Of a stretch of DNA of 64,000 nt, positions 1 through 9,016 are shown in pieces (the first letter of the stretch is position 1; every line of letters starts with the position of its first letter). The stretch is from SAR324 cluster bacterium (lineage in GTDB: Bacteria > SAR324 > NAC60-12). The notes beneath the pieces are model-generated. The model was not told the DNA's origin, searched no databases, and was given only the letters and a program-made list of their open reading frames with translations. The stretch covers positions 53,424 through 117,423 of the forward strand of contig JADGAV010000003.1 of assembly GCA_015231825.1 (NCBI GenBank), given 5' to 3'. Made by a program: the position numbers and the translations under genes.

Positions 1-170
1 CAACTATCAGCCATTTCCTCAAATTACAGAGGGTAAAACCGGATAAAACTGCTAATATTGAGTTTTTCAGACTTGGCAAAATCATGAATGCCTCCTTGAA
101 CAAGAAAAATTTCTCTTCAAACCCCGAAAAGGAAATTTATATAAGCTTTCAATCATTAAAAAACTTACTT

Positions 171-1139
171 ATGCGGATACAACCCAAAATATTATTTACC
201 TTGTTTGTCCTCCTGTCCTTTTTTGGAGGATCCCTTTCCGGACAGGAAACAGCGGTGGTCTCAGGTCGTGTCATTCCGCCAGGAACTGCATCTCTTCCCG
301 AAACTGCGATGACGGTTGTCCTTCTAAAATTTGAAATCAATTCAGAAGGCAAGCTCGAAACCAAAGGACCGGTGGCCCAGGTTCAAACACAGGATTCCGG
401 AAATTATAAATTTGATCCGATTCCGCTCGAAACCAAGGTAGCCTACCAGCTGGGCAGCAGCTTTGAGGGAAAAATTGTTCAATCGAATTTCTTTTTTCTG
501 AAACCGGGACAAAGCAGCATCAATGTCGATTTGCTCATTCCAAGCATAACCGACAATGTCGAAGCCATTCAGGTAATTAGTGCAACCATGTTTATTGAAT
601 CCGACATTGGCCGGCTGCAAATCACTGAAGTATTGAGACTGCACAACCCGACCAATGAATTCATTGAAACACGAAAGTCACCGCTTGTTTTCAATCTGCC
701 TGAGTCCTTCACAAATTTTGAAGCACTCCAGCAAAATCCCAATGCCCCAAAAAATTACGAACTGCTGGGAACACGTCTTCAGTATTTTCGACAGTTTCCC
801 CCAGGAGAAAGCACCATTATTTTCAGATACGGAGTCCCCGCCTATTTCGGAAATTATACTTTGCATCGGAAATATCTCCATGAATTTAAGGAAGGCAAAG
901 TAATGACGCCGGTGAACCAGTTGACAATCAAATCCTCACAATTGAATCCGGCAAAATCAGAAAAATTGGGAGAAACAGCTCTGGATGCCTGGGAAATGGC
1001 CTCCGTCCAGCAACCGGAATTGGAGATTGAGGTAGGGGCTATTCCGGTGCAGCAGGTACTGTATGCCTATTTGGGAATTGCGGTCTTTCTCGTCCTGATG
1101 CTTCTCGCAATATTCTTTGTTCGCATACGACTAAAATAA
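171..1139 (+). CDS. exported, C-terminally membrane-anchored protein with regulatory-like beta domain
   Basis: A 322-residue protein is read from the ATG at 171; the frame stays open back to 84, but only the 171 start places the hydrophobic signal segment (about residues 4-20) at the N-terminus. After it comes a short beta-rich domain (VVSGRVIPPG, then DSGNYKFDPIP) resembling carboxypeptidase-regulatory-like folds, then a long region without motifs that I recognise, and one C-terminal transmembrane helix (about 295-317) ending in basic residues. The topology suggests a periplasmic domain tethered to the inner membrane. Proteins of this layout occur beside cytochrome c maturation or c-type cytochrome genes in deltaproteobacteria, but no such neighbour is visible here. 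Function is unknown. Confidence 0.7.
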   Translation: MRIQPKILFTLFVLLSFFGGSLSGQETAVVSGRVIPPGTASLPETAMTVVLLKFEINSEGKLETKGPVAQVQTQDSGNYKFDPIPLETKVAYQLGSSFEGKIVQSNFFFLKPGQSSINVDLLIPSITDNVEAIQVISATMFIESDIGRLQITEVLRLHNPTNEFIETRKSPLVFNLPESFTNFEALQQNPNAPKNYELLGTRLQYFRQFPPGESTIIFRYGVPAYFGNYTLHRKYLHEFKEGKVMTPVNQLTIKSSQLNPAKSEKLGETALDAWEMASVQQPELEIEVGAIPVQQVLYAYLGIAVFLVLMLLAIFFVRIRLK

Positions 1140-1377
1140 TTTTTTATGAATCATTGGAAATCTGCAGATGGGCAGGGAAGCTCTGAATTTCCTGGATTTT
1201 AAGTGAAATCATTGATCAATCGAGCTTTTAAAAAACAATTACATGATCGTTTTTAGCAAAGTTGACCTGCCAGGAACCGTTCTCGCTTTGATCACAAATT
1301 CCGATTGCCCTTTGAATCAAGATTGAACAATTGGCGGCTTTCAAACAGTGCAATCATAACAACCGTGTAGAAAAACT

Positions 1378-2436
1378 ATGGCTTTAAATACACTTTTTAA
1401 AAAAGCATCCCTGACCAGTCTTGCCAAGACCTGTGGTTGAGCAGCAAAACTGAGTCCGGTCGGACTTGGAGAACTGTTAGCAAACCTGCCCAGGAATCAG
1501 GATCCCAACCTGCTTGTAGGATTCGAAACGAGCGACGATGCGGCCATTTATCGGCTTACTGACGAAATCGCTTTAGTGACAACCGCAGATTTCATAACTC
1601 CTCCTGTTGATGACCCTTTCCTGTTTGGACAGATTGCCGCGACCAACGCCCTCAGCGACGTCTATGCAATGGGAGGCAAGCCAATCACTTGTCTCAATCT
1701 GGTAGGGTTTCCCTCCGATCAGTTAGCCCCGGAGATTTTGCACAGTATCATCGCCGGCGCCCTTGACAAGATCACAGAAGCGGGAGCCGTTCTTGCAGGA
1801 GGTCACACAACCGAAGATGACGAACCAAAATTTGGTTTGTCGGTTACCGGAATTGTTCATCCAAAGAAGTATTGGAGCAATTCAGGAGCGAAAGCAGGGG
1901 ATGTTCTCATCCTGACTAAACCGATTGGCAGTGGTGTTCTCTTCAATGCAAATTTAAAAAAAATGGTTTCAGATGAAGCTTTGAATCAATGCATAAAGTT
2001 GTTGATTACACTAAATAAAGTGGCAGCAGAAACACTTTCCGCCTTTGAAGTTCACGCAGCGACAGACATCACCGGTTTTGGCATGGCCGGACATACAATG
2101 GAAATGGCTAAAGGTTCCGGGGTTACCATAAAAATTGATACTTCTGCAGTTCCAATTATGGAGGAGGCCTTGGAGATGTATGAAAAAGGAGTTACAACGG
2201 GGGTGAATCGAATCAACCGCGAGTTGATCGAAGCCGACACACGTTTTGAACGGGAGATGCCCAAAAAGCATCAGGAAATATTTATTGACCCGCAAACCAG
2301 CGGAGGACTGCTTGTTGCCGTACCGGCTTCTCAAGGAGAGAATATTGTCAGGAGCTTGCATAACGCCGGTGTTTCTCATGCGTGTATTGTTGGTACGGTT
2401 CATGATCAGGAACAGGATCATTTATTTTTTATCTGA
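1378..2436 (+). CDS. selD: selenide, water dikinase (selenophosphate synthase), itself a selenoprotein with Sec21
   Basis: SelD makes selenophosphate from selenide and ATP, the selenium donor for tRNA-Sec charging. The conserved part after 1576 is unmistakable (TTADFITPPVDDP, the glycine-rich AGGHTTEDDEP, DITGFGMAGH, DPQTSGGL). The N-terminus lies upstream in the same frame: ATG at 1378 opens a reading in which codon 21 (1438-1440) is TGA, giving T-C-G-U-A-A-K-L-S-P. This aligns with G-C17-G-C-K20-I-S-P of E. coli, so U21 takes the place of catalytic Cys17 and K24 that of Lys20. The full product is 352 residues, normal for SelD. A hairpin sits just after the TGA. No strong Shine-Dalgarno is seen before 1378. 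Sec-containing SelD is known in several proteobacteria and may couple its own synthesis to selenium supply (inference). Confidence 0.93.
1450..1469 (+). promoter_or_regulatory. predicted bacterial SECIS hairpin of selD
   Basis: Directly downstream of the in-frame TGA (1438-1440) the sequence folds into an 8-bp stem: arm 1450-1457 pairs with arm 1462-1469 (two G-U wobbles) around a four-base GGTC loop at 1458-1461. The apical loop begins 17 nt after the TGA and contains G-U. This matches the position and form of bacterial SECIS elements bound by SelB. Not tested by folding software. Confidence 0.75.
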
Positions 2437-2570
2437 GTTTCTCAAATCAATTTACGGAAGACTTTTTAGATACGAAAGCTTGCCTTTCCTGCGCGGAACC
2501 ATCACTTTTAGAAAAATATCTCGAATCTGATTCTCAAGAACTTACTGGGAACAAACAAATAGACTAAACC

Positions 2571-3200
2571 ATGGAAAAGAAAAAGGATCTTGTGAAAAAA
2601 ATAATAGGGGTCTTGTTCATTATAGTATGGCTGGCAGGATGTCAGAGCAAAGACGAAGAACAGCTCCGACTGGCAGCAAAGACAGGTGATTTGGATACAA
2701 TCAAACGCCTGGTGAGCGAAGGAATAGATGTGAATGCAAAGGACAACGTCGGTGAATCAGCAATGCTCTGGGCAGCACTGGACAACCGCAAGGCAATAAT
2801 GGAATTCCTAATTAAAAACGGCGGTCAGATCAACATTCAGGATATCAACGGAATGACCCCTCTGATGTGGGCTGCAAACAGTGGGCATCCGGATATGATT
2901 GAACTATTAATCAGTAAGGGGGCTGTGGTGAATTTCAAAGACAGTAAGCAGTGGACTGCTTTGATGTGGGCCTCCTACAATGGCAACATTCCTGCGATGC
3001 AGGTTTTGCTCAAGCATGGGGCCAAAGTAATAGACAGCTCTGCGGAAGGTTGGTCACCGCTGACCTTGGCAGCACGGAAAAACAGAATCAATCCCATGCG
3101 TCTCCTGGTTGCACATGGTGCCGATATAAACACTGCAATGATGTGGGCAAACCAGAGAAAACATGGATCCATCGTCCAGGCGTTAAAGCTTCTGCGCTAA
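2571..3200 (+). CDS. ankyrin-repeat lipoprotein
   Basis: A 209-residue protein with a lysine-rich N-terminus, hydrophobic stretch (GVLFIIVWLAGC) and a lipobox whose Cys at about residue 24 would be lipidated. The mature part is almost entirely ankyrin repeats: about five copies of the GxTPLMWAA..G....v..Ll..GA.vn type, of which the second to fourth carry a characteristic MLWAA/LMWA core. Bacterial ankyrin lipoproteins are protein-binding scaffolds of the periplasm or outer membrane; a partner cannot be read from the sequence. It lies 134 bp after selD on the same strand, but nothing suggests a selenium role. Confidence 0.85.
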   Translation: MEKKKDLVKKIIGVLFIIVWLAGCQSKDEEQLRLAAKTGDLDTIKRLVSEGIDVNAKDNVGESAMLWAALDNRKAIMEFLIKNGGQINIQDINGMTPLMWAANSGHPDMIELLISKGAVVNFKDSKQWTALMWASYNGNIPAMQVLLKHGAKVIDSSAEGWSPLTLAARKNRINPMRLLVAHGADINTAMMWANQRKHGSIVQALKLLR

Positions 3201-3214
3201 TCGATTCTGATATA

Positions 3215-3532
3215 TTACTTCAAACTTTCTTTCAACGCCCGCAATTCATCGAGGAGCTTTTGACTGCTTTTTGGTTTTGGTTTCGGAAGAACGGGTTTCG
3301 GAATCGCTTCCGGTTTTGCTTCAACAGTTGTCGAAGAAGCTAGCACAGATCCCTCTTCATGATTTTTTTCTAATAGAAGGGCAATTGCTTTCGGTCTAGA
3401 CAGATCCCGCTGCTGAGCGAAATCATCCAGTTTCTGCAAAACCGATTGCGGTAATCCTACGAGAATTTTCTGCACCGGTTCCTGATATTCCCGTTTCCGT
3501 CCGGCACCTTTTCGATAACCGCCTCTCGCCAT
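3215..3532 (-). CDS. small basic RHH-like protein
   Basis: A 105-residue protein starting M-A-R-G-G-Y-R-K-G-A-G-R-K, an N-terminal signature common in short phage- or plasmid-associated DNA-binding proteins. It is followed by a segment (VQKILVGLPQSVLQKLDDFA, then DLSRPKAIALLLE) that looks like the beta-helix-helix of ribbon-helix-helix/CopG-type regulators: the LPxxVLxKLDxFA part and the SRxxAI part fit. The C-terminal third is Pro/Lys-rich linker and a short helix. A transcriptional or antitoxin-like regulator is plausible. Its gene is convergent with the ankyrin lipoprotein, the two stops being 15 bp apart. Confidence 0.6.
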   Translation of the reverse strand: MARGGYRKGAGRKREYQEPVQKILVGLPQSVLQKLDDFAQQRDLSRPKAIALLLEKNHEEGSVLASSTTVEAKPEAIPKPVLPKPKPKSSQKLLDELRALKESLK

Positions 3533-3758
3533 TACTCTAAATCCATTATCAGGTTTCTGTTAGATGAAATGCAAAATTTCATTCCTGTAGTTCTAATTTT
3601 TTAAAATGCCAGAGTCAATTCTTTATCACATTCGCTGCTTATAAATATTCTGTCTCAAGGATCTGATCTATTTCATCCGGCATTCCATTAGCAATCATTT
3701 AAAATTGAAGTTTTTCACTCGTTTCACGCAGAGGTCAACACAGCGAAAATTCAAAATT

Positions 3759-6443
3759 TCACCCATCCGAGAATACGAGCAATGTTCTTTGCGATTTCTT
3801 GGGGATACTCCCGCAGATCTCACCGTAGTCGATCGCACCTGGTAGTTCTAGATTTTCACAACTCAGATCCGGATTATCTTTCAACTCGATTATAGAAATT
3901 CGATTCAAACCTGCCAGACCTTCCACCACACGCAACTTATTGCTTTGCAGTTTCAATTGAATCAATTCGCTCAGGTGAGTCAAATTGACATGGGCCAGCA
4001 AATTTCCAGACAGATTGAGTTTTTCAAGATGCGGCGTCTGGAACAAATCAATCGAACTCAATCGGTTTTCCGACAAGTTTAAATTTTTGAGTTTTTCCAA
4101 ATAGGGCAAGTCAATCAGAGTGAATCGGTTTCCTGAGAGATCCAAAAGATATAAATTGGGTAAAAAAACCAGATTTATGCTCCTCAGCTGATTCTTCGCA
4201 AGAGAAAGGCCTTCAATTTTCGCTAGCGGACTCGTATCAATTTCTGTGAGTTGATTGTGGGAAAGCAGAAGTGTTTTTAATTTTACCAAATCTCCCAACT
4301 CGACCGTTTTGAGTTGATTGTGGGAAAGGTCCAGATGTTTGAGTTGATTTAAAGATCGGACGGTGATGGTGTTCAGTTGATTGTTATCAGCTTCAAACCG
4401 GATCAGGTTCTGGAGCAGCCCGACATCCAGTGTTGCAAGCTGATTGTTTGATAAATCCAGCATCTCCAAATTGATCAATGAAGCCAATTCTATCGCTTTG
4501 ATTTGATTATTGGAAACATCCAATGTTTTTAACTGTACAAGTGCGTTGACCGTCAGCTCGGTGAGTTTATTGAGAGAAACATCCAAGTGTTCCAGCTGCG
4601 TCAATGAAGACACTTCCACCTTGGAAAGTTGGTTGTTTCTCAATATCAAATCGGTCAAATTGTTCAAAGAAGAGACATCAATCTCCGTCAATTGGTTGTT
4701 CTTCAAGTTGAGCCGATTCAGATCGAGATAGGCGACATTGAGAGAAAGCAATTTGTTATCATTCAAGTAGAGTTCCTTCAACTCACCGAGATAGCTGACA
4801 TCAAGATGCGCCATCAGATTGTTCCTCAAGTCCAAACGTCTCAGACTGTTCAGGGATGAGAGATCAATTTCTTCAAAAAGATTTCCCTGAAGAAAAAGCC
4901 CCTGCAGCAAGGTTAAACTAGAAAGATCAATTTGCTCAATCCGATTGTTGTCCAGATGCAGATTCTCCAGCTGAGTCAGCGTTGTAACATTTATTTTCCT
5001 GAGGTTGTTGTTGCGTAAATCGATATCCACCAGGTTGCTTATGGAAGGAAAAATAATGCTTACCAAATCGTTATTAGCGGCATTGAGACTCGCCAAAAAC
5101 CTTTGTTTTGAAAGATCCAGGTTCACAAACTGATTTTTTGACAAATTGAACTTCCGGAGTTGAGTCAATGGAGCCAAATCCACTCGCGCCAGATGGTTCC
5201 TTGAAACATCGAGCTCTTCCAGCAAGTTCAATTTTTCCAGGGCAAGATTGGCAAAACGATTGTCCGAGAGATCCAGAATTCGAATCCTGTCAAGAGATGA
5301 CAGATCGAGAAAGTGCAATTGATTGTTTCTCAAATAGAGTTCTTCAAGCTCCGTCAAAAAATTAATTTTAAGGAGAGGAATGCGGTTGTCCTCCAGGTTT
5401 AGAACCCGCAACGCTTTTAGTTCAGAGAGCTTGATTTGAGTCAACTGATTGTTGGAAAATTTAAGAATTTCTGCATTGATAAAATGTTCGATCCCGGACG
5501 CAGTTTTTATTTTCTTTTGTGAGCAATCGATTTCCTGAACCCGGCACGCTAGTTTATAGCTGATGGGCTGGCTGCGATCCAAACCGTCTCTGGAGCGCAA
5601 AGGAAAAACATTTTCACGCAGACAAGCTTCAAAATTTTTGTCGGGGAAAAAAATGGATCCATTGCTTTCACAACCAAATTGATTGAGTTCCTCTTCCGAA
5701 ACAGAGACGAACTGCTTTATTTCCTTGCGATCGTCTTCCAAATTCTCTTCATCGATATCTGCTGCTCCAGCAGAAAGCATTTTTTCAAGAATGGAATCTT
5801 CGCCAGATTTGATTTCTAACGGAGCAGGGCCTTTGGCGGGCGCGGCAGCTGACTTGGGCAGTAAAGTTCTTTGAGCTGCTGCAGAATTATACGGAGGCGG
5901 TAAAACTCTTTCCAAATCAGGAGCTTTCCCCTGCATCAGGCCGCCCTCAGCATACCTCGAATCAGATGAGTTTGTTTTCTTCGGCGATTCGGCAGGCTGG
6001 GGATCTCTTTTTTTTAAGGTATTTTGTTTGGAGGACTTTTGAGAAAAATGAGCTTGGGCAGTTAAATCTCCCGAGACCTGGGTTTTGGAAGAGGAGCGCA
6101 AATGCTGTTTGTCTGCATTTTTTAGCAAACCCTTCTGCAGCTGTTCCTGAGAAGCACGGGTTGCTTCATTCAAAAGCGCTTTCTTTTTTTGACGCAACTG
6201 CACTGAAGAAGTGCTGACCTGATTGGGGGGAAATTTGGATTCTGAATTGATTGCAGGTGGGCCTTTCGTTAAAAGTTGACCTTCCTGCACTTCCTCTTTC
6301 AATGAAGATGGCATTCCAAGAAACAAACCCAGAACGAACACGATTCCAAAAACGCTGAGCAACAAAGTGCTCAAGCCCCGGGAGTTCTTTATTGAAGTCA
6401 TTTGATTTCTTGTTGACCCGCTTTCTATTCGCTTCGACTTCAT
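3759..6443 (-). CDS. giant leucine-rich-repeat protein with N-terminal membrane anchor
   Basis: An 894-residue protein. Residues 1-20 are basic and polar, followed by one hydrophobic helix (about 24-43), so it is inner-membrane anchored or exported. Residues about 45-260 form a Ser/Gln/Lys/Pro-rich, low-complexity linker. A Cys-containing cap (C-E-S-N-G, then ACLREN, CRVQEIDC) leads into about 26 uninterrupted leucine-rich repeats from about residue 320 to 866, nearly all exactly 21 residues (LxxLxxLxLxxNxLxxIDLSS). A C-terminal cap has two Cys (CENLELP, EICGS). Such uniform 21-residue LRRs form a regular solenoid used for protein binding; bacterial homologues are often surface or adhesion proteins. 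It stands alone as a transcription unit. Ligand unknown. Confidence 0.85.
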   Translation of the reverse strand: MKSKRIESGSTRNQMTSIKNSRGLSTLLLSVFGIVFVLGLFLGMPSSLKEEVQEGQLLTKGPPAINSESKFPPNQVSTSSVQLRQKKKALLNEATRASQEQLQKGLLKNADKQHLRSSSKTQVSGDLTAQAHFSQKSSKQNTLKKRDPQPAESPKKTNSSDSRYAEGGLMQGKAPDLERVLPPPYNSAAAQRTLLPKSAAAPAKGPAPLEIKSGEDSILEKMLSAGAADIDEENLEDDRKEIKQFVSVSEEELNQFGCESNGSIFFPDKNFEACLRENVFPLRSRDGLDRSQPISYKLACRVQEIDCSQKKIKTASGIEHFINAEILKFSNNQLTQIKLSELKALRVLNLEDNRIPLLKINFLTELEELYLRNNQLHFLDLSSLDRIRILDLSDNRFANLALEKLNLLEELDVSRNHLARVDLAPLTQLRKFNLSKNQFVNLDLSKQRFLASLNAANNDLVSIIFPSISNLVDIDLRNNNLRKINVTTLTQLENLHLDNNRIEQIDLSSLTLLQGLFLQGNLFEEIDLSSLNSLRRLDLRNNLMAHLDVSYLGELKELYLNDNKLLSLNVAYLDLNRLNLKNNQLTEIDVSSLNNLTDLILRNNQLSKVEVSSLTQLEHLDVSLNKLTELTVNALVQLKTLDVSNNQIKAIELASLINLEMLDLSNNQLATLDVGLLQNLIRFEADNNQLNTITVRSLNQLKHLDLSHNQLKTVELGDLVKLKTLLLSHNQLTEIDTSPLAKIEGLSLAKNQLRSINLVFLPNLYLLDLSGNRFTLIDLPYLEKLKNLNLSENRLSSIDLFQTPHLEKLNLSGNLLAHVNLTHLSELIQLKLQSNKLRVVEGLAGLNRISIIELKDNPDLSCENLELPGAIDYGEICGSIPKKSQRTLLVFSDG
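3846..5483 (-). repeat. about 26 tandem 63-bp coding repeats (LRR array)
   Basis: The leucine-rich-repeat section is a coding tandem array with a 63-bp period (21 codons); one copy is a codon short and the last cap copy is longer. Recurrent words on the plus strand such as ttgattgtt mark the conserved Asn-Asn-Gln positions. Copies are diverged from each other, so this is an old expansion rather than a recent slippage product. Confidence 0.8.
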
Positions 6444-6743
6444 AGAATGTCTCTTTCATCGAGATTTTACCTGCAAGCCCTTGATTCACGCGCATCCATC
6501 GTCAAAAGAAAGTAAAAATAATATGAAGGGTGATCAAAAGTCGAACTATTTATCCTGTGCCGGCTGTTCAACTGGCTCAATCTGTCTCTATTGCAATTCA
6601 GCAGACTTTTCCCGGAATCGTCTGTTTTTAACTGCTGGTGAAAAAAAACAGGTATTCCTTGAAAATCTGCTGATATATCATTACTCTCGAGGCAGAAAAA
6701 AACCTGTTTATGTTTTCGTTCATTCCAGCAAAAATCAAAATAG
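6444..6743. other. 300-bp divergent intergenic region
   Basis: This lies between the divergently transcribed LRR gene and nudC, so it should hold promoters for both. A frame on the plus strand from 6481 contains a Cys-rich start (CAGCSTGSICLYC) but runs on into nudC in the wrong frame and resembles no family I know. I see no RNA gene or clear operator. Confidence 0.5.
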
Positions 6744-7559
6744 ATGTCATTCATTTCAACAGTTAAACCTCCCCGGTCCAGAGAGAAAGCGGCCTGGTGG
6801 TTTTTATTTAATCAAAATCGGCTGCTGGTTCAAGAAAGCAGCCGCGGTGCCGACTTACCCTTTGTGCAGGAGTTGTCAGAATTGGGACTCACAGCGGTGA
6901 GACAACATTACCTCGGAACATTGAATGGGGTACACTGTTATTCTGCAGAACTGCAAGCCGACCAGGTGCTCCCTGAGAAGATGAAATTTGAAGGATTGAG
7001 AGAACTCTTTGAAAGATTGAGCCCGGAATTTTACACACTGGCAGGGCATGCCTCCCAAATCGTAACATGGGATCAAAATCACCAATATTGCGGACGCTGC
7101 GGTACCCGCACTGAAATAATGGATGATGAACGTGCCAGAATCTGCCCCCAATGCAGACACATGAGTTTTCCCCGTATTTCCCCCTGCATCATTGTTGCCG
7201 TCATCAAAGACAAAGAAATTCTTCTTGCCCGCTCCCCCCACTTCCCTCCGGGGCGATACAGCGTCCTGGCAGGTTTTGTGGAAGCAGGAGAAACTTTGGA
7301 AGACTGCGTTAAAAGGGAGGTAATAGAGGAAGTTGGGATTACCGTTACGAATATTCGCTATTTTGACAACCAGCCCTGGCCTTTCCCTCACTCCTTGATG
7401 ATTGGATTTATTGCCGATTATGCAGAAGGTGAAATTTCCATTGATCACAAGGAGATTGTTGATGCCAATTGGTACAGCAGAGACAAGCTCCCCAATCTCC
7501 CACATCGAGCCAGCATTGCCCGTCGCTTGGTGGAATGGTATCTAGAAAACATTCAATGA
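6744..7559 (+). CDS. nudC: NAD(+) diphosphatase / NAD-cap hydrolase NudC
   Basis: A 271-residue Nudix hydrolase that splits NAD(H) to NMN(H) and AMP and, in E. coli, removes NAD caps from RNA. Domains in order: an N-terminal NUDIX-like region; a zinc ribbon with Cys116, Cys119, Cys134 and Cys137 (CGRCG, CPQC); and the catalytic domain with the Nudix box from about Gly177 to Ile199 (GFVEAGE, then REVIEEVG). Just after it is NQPWPFPHS, the counterpart of the SQPWPFPxS array that distinguishes NADH pyrophosphatases from other Nudix enzymes. Length is close to the E. coli enzyme (257). The ATG at 6744 is preceded by only a weak ribosome-binding sequence. Confidence 0.93.
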   Translation: MSFISTVKPPRSREKAAWWFLFNQNRLLVQESSRGADLPFVQELSELGLTAVRQHYLGTLNGVHCYSAELQADQVLPEKMKFEGLRELFERLSPEFYTLAGHASQIVTWDQNHQYCGRCGTRTEIMDDERARICPQCRHMSFPRISPCIIVAVIKDKEILLARSPHFPPGRYSVLAGFVEAGETLEDCVKREVIEEVGITVTNIRYFDNQPWPFPHSLMIGFIADYAEGEISIDHKEIVDANWYSRDKLPNLPHRASIARRLVEWYLENIQ

Positions 7560-7636
7560 CATTTCCTGACAAAAGGAAGAATCATCGTCAAATTGCAATT
7601 TGACTGCTAATTTCTTCAGCAACCCATGGAATGAAA

Positions 7637-8659
7637 CTATCCTGTCGGGAAGTCTTCGGTTCCATCAAAATGTCGGGCGAATCGTCCTTTTGAACGGGGA
7701 TGAACAGGGTCTTGAACCGGCCAGGGCCAGCCGCCGAACTGATCGGTTTGGTAATCCTGGTAAGCTCGCCTGATTTCCTCCTGAGTGTTCATCACAAATG
7801 GGCCATACTGCACGACTGGTTCGTTGATCGGGCGTCCTTGAAGCAAGAGGATACGGCTCTCAGCAGCACCATTCTTCAAACAAACTTCCTTTTCAGAAAC
7901 CAGCTCCGCTCCATGATAAGGAGGAATGCTTTCTTCGTCCAGGTTCAAAGCAGTCCCTTTGAAAAAATAAAGCGTCCTATTCAACCCAGCTTCACCCGCA
8001 GGCAATTTCCAGTTTGCGCCTGCCTCCATTCGAATCGTCCAGATCGCCACAGCATTTGCCGAGTCTGCTGCCCAAGAATCAGGAGGAGGCGATGGCGTCT
8101 GAATCCCTTCAATCCGACCGGCGATAACATCAATCTCTGTCAATTTTCCCTCCGCGTCCCTGGAAACATATTTTGGAATCATGTCTGCCCACAGCATCGT
8201 AAAGTGCGGGTCAACCAGTTTATTGACTCGAGGGAGATTGAGCCAAATCTGGAATAATTCCAGGGTGTTTTCCTTATCTTTATTGAGTATTGGAAACATT
8301 TCGGCATGCTGTATTCCTTTTCCCGCCGTCATCCATTGAACGTCACCAAATCCATAACGCCCGGCAGCGCCCATCGAATCAGCATGATCGATCAAACCTT
8401 TTTGGGCGACGGTTACCGTTTCAAAACCGCGGTGAGGATGCGCAGGAAATCCCGGAATTTTATCTCCGTGATACATCCGCCAGCCATCCTTAATTTCAAA
8501 ATCCTGGCCGATGTTCCTCCCTTCCAGTGAGGCAGCTGGTCCCATTTGATCATTTCCTGCAGGATAGAAATCCTCATGGTGAACGCAAAAAAGAAAAGGA
8601 TCAGCAGTTTCCCAGGGGAAGCCCAGTTTTTTAATTCTGATCACGGCTTGTTTTTTCAT
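7637..8659 (-). CDS. pirin family protein
   Basis: A 340-residue bicupin of the pirin family. The N-terminal cupin carries the iron-ligand pattern: [13 protein letters not shown] (two His), then HADSMG and the later [11 protein letters not shown], where pirins bind Fe. The C-terminal cupin holds the segment around GKGTALNL and the ending [14 protein letters not shown], which is typical (M..t.eEi..A..DY..g.fg). Bacterial pirins include quercetinases and redox sensors; the substrate is not readable. The start at 8659 is chosen because gaggagaa lies just upstream; the frame is open for another 16 codons without a ribosome-binding site. Confidence 0.88.
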   Translation of the reverse strand: MKKQAVIRIKKLGFPWETADPFLFCVHHEDFYPAGNDQMGPAASLEGRNIGQDFEIKDGWRMYHGDKIPGFPAHPHRGFETVTVAQKGLIDHADSMGAAGRYGFGDVQWMTAGKGIQHAEMFPILNKDKENTLELFQIWLNLPRVNKLVDPHFTMLWADMIPKYVSRDAEGKLTEIDVIAGRIEGIQTPSPPPDSWAADSANAVAIWTIRMEAGANWKLPAGEAGLNRTLYFFKGTALNLDEESIPPYHGAELVSEKEVCLKNGAAESRILLLQGRPINEPVVQYGPFVMNTQEEIRRAYQDYQTDQFGGWPWPVQDPVHPRSKGRFARHFDGTEDFPTG

Positions 8660-9016
8660 AGAATTCTCCTCAAAAATGTTCTCCGCGGGATGACGCCAGC
8701 CACTCATGATCCTGCCGCCGGAGAGTCAGCTCTTTCATCTCGCATTTAAATATTAATCATCAGTTTGACTTTTATCCGTAAAAAATCAAAATGCCAAGCG
8801 TAGATTGAGAAGACCCATCCCCTCGTGAATACATTTAAAGATTCTTTACTTTTTACAAAGAAGCCGTTGAAATATAAAGAAATTTCAAGAATTTCCTAAA
8901 ATTTCGTTGCTTTTGTTGTAGATTTTGAGATCATATTTTTTTTCATTTTCAGAAGAGAGAAAACATTCGAAAAAGCATTTTTCAGCCACATATAAAACGT
9001 TTCAGGAAAGAGTTCT
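8660..9016. other. 357-bp AT-rich divergent intergenic region
   Basis: This region lies between the pirin gene and the D-amino-acid operon, which are divergent. It is clearly AT-richer than its flanks, with runs of T and A around 8840-8950. It probably contains the operon promoter, but I cannot single out -35/-10 boxes with confidence and see no operator palindrome or RNA gene. Confidence 0.45.

Noticed and set aside
1576..2436. selD starting at ATG 1576 as a 286-residue protein
   Set aside because: It would lack the catalytic loop; the conserved N-terminus lies upstream in phase across a TGA with a SECIS-like hairpin.
6481..6900. Cys-rich 139-residue frame upstream of nudC
   Set aside because: It runs into nudC in another phase, has no ribosome-binding site logic and matches no family.
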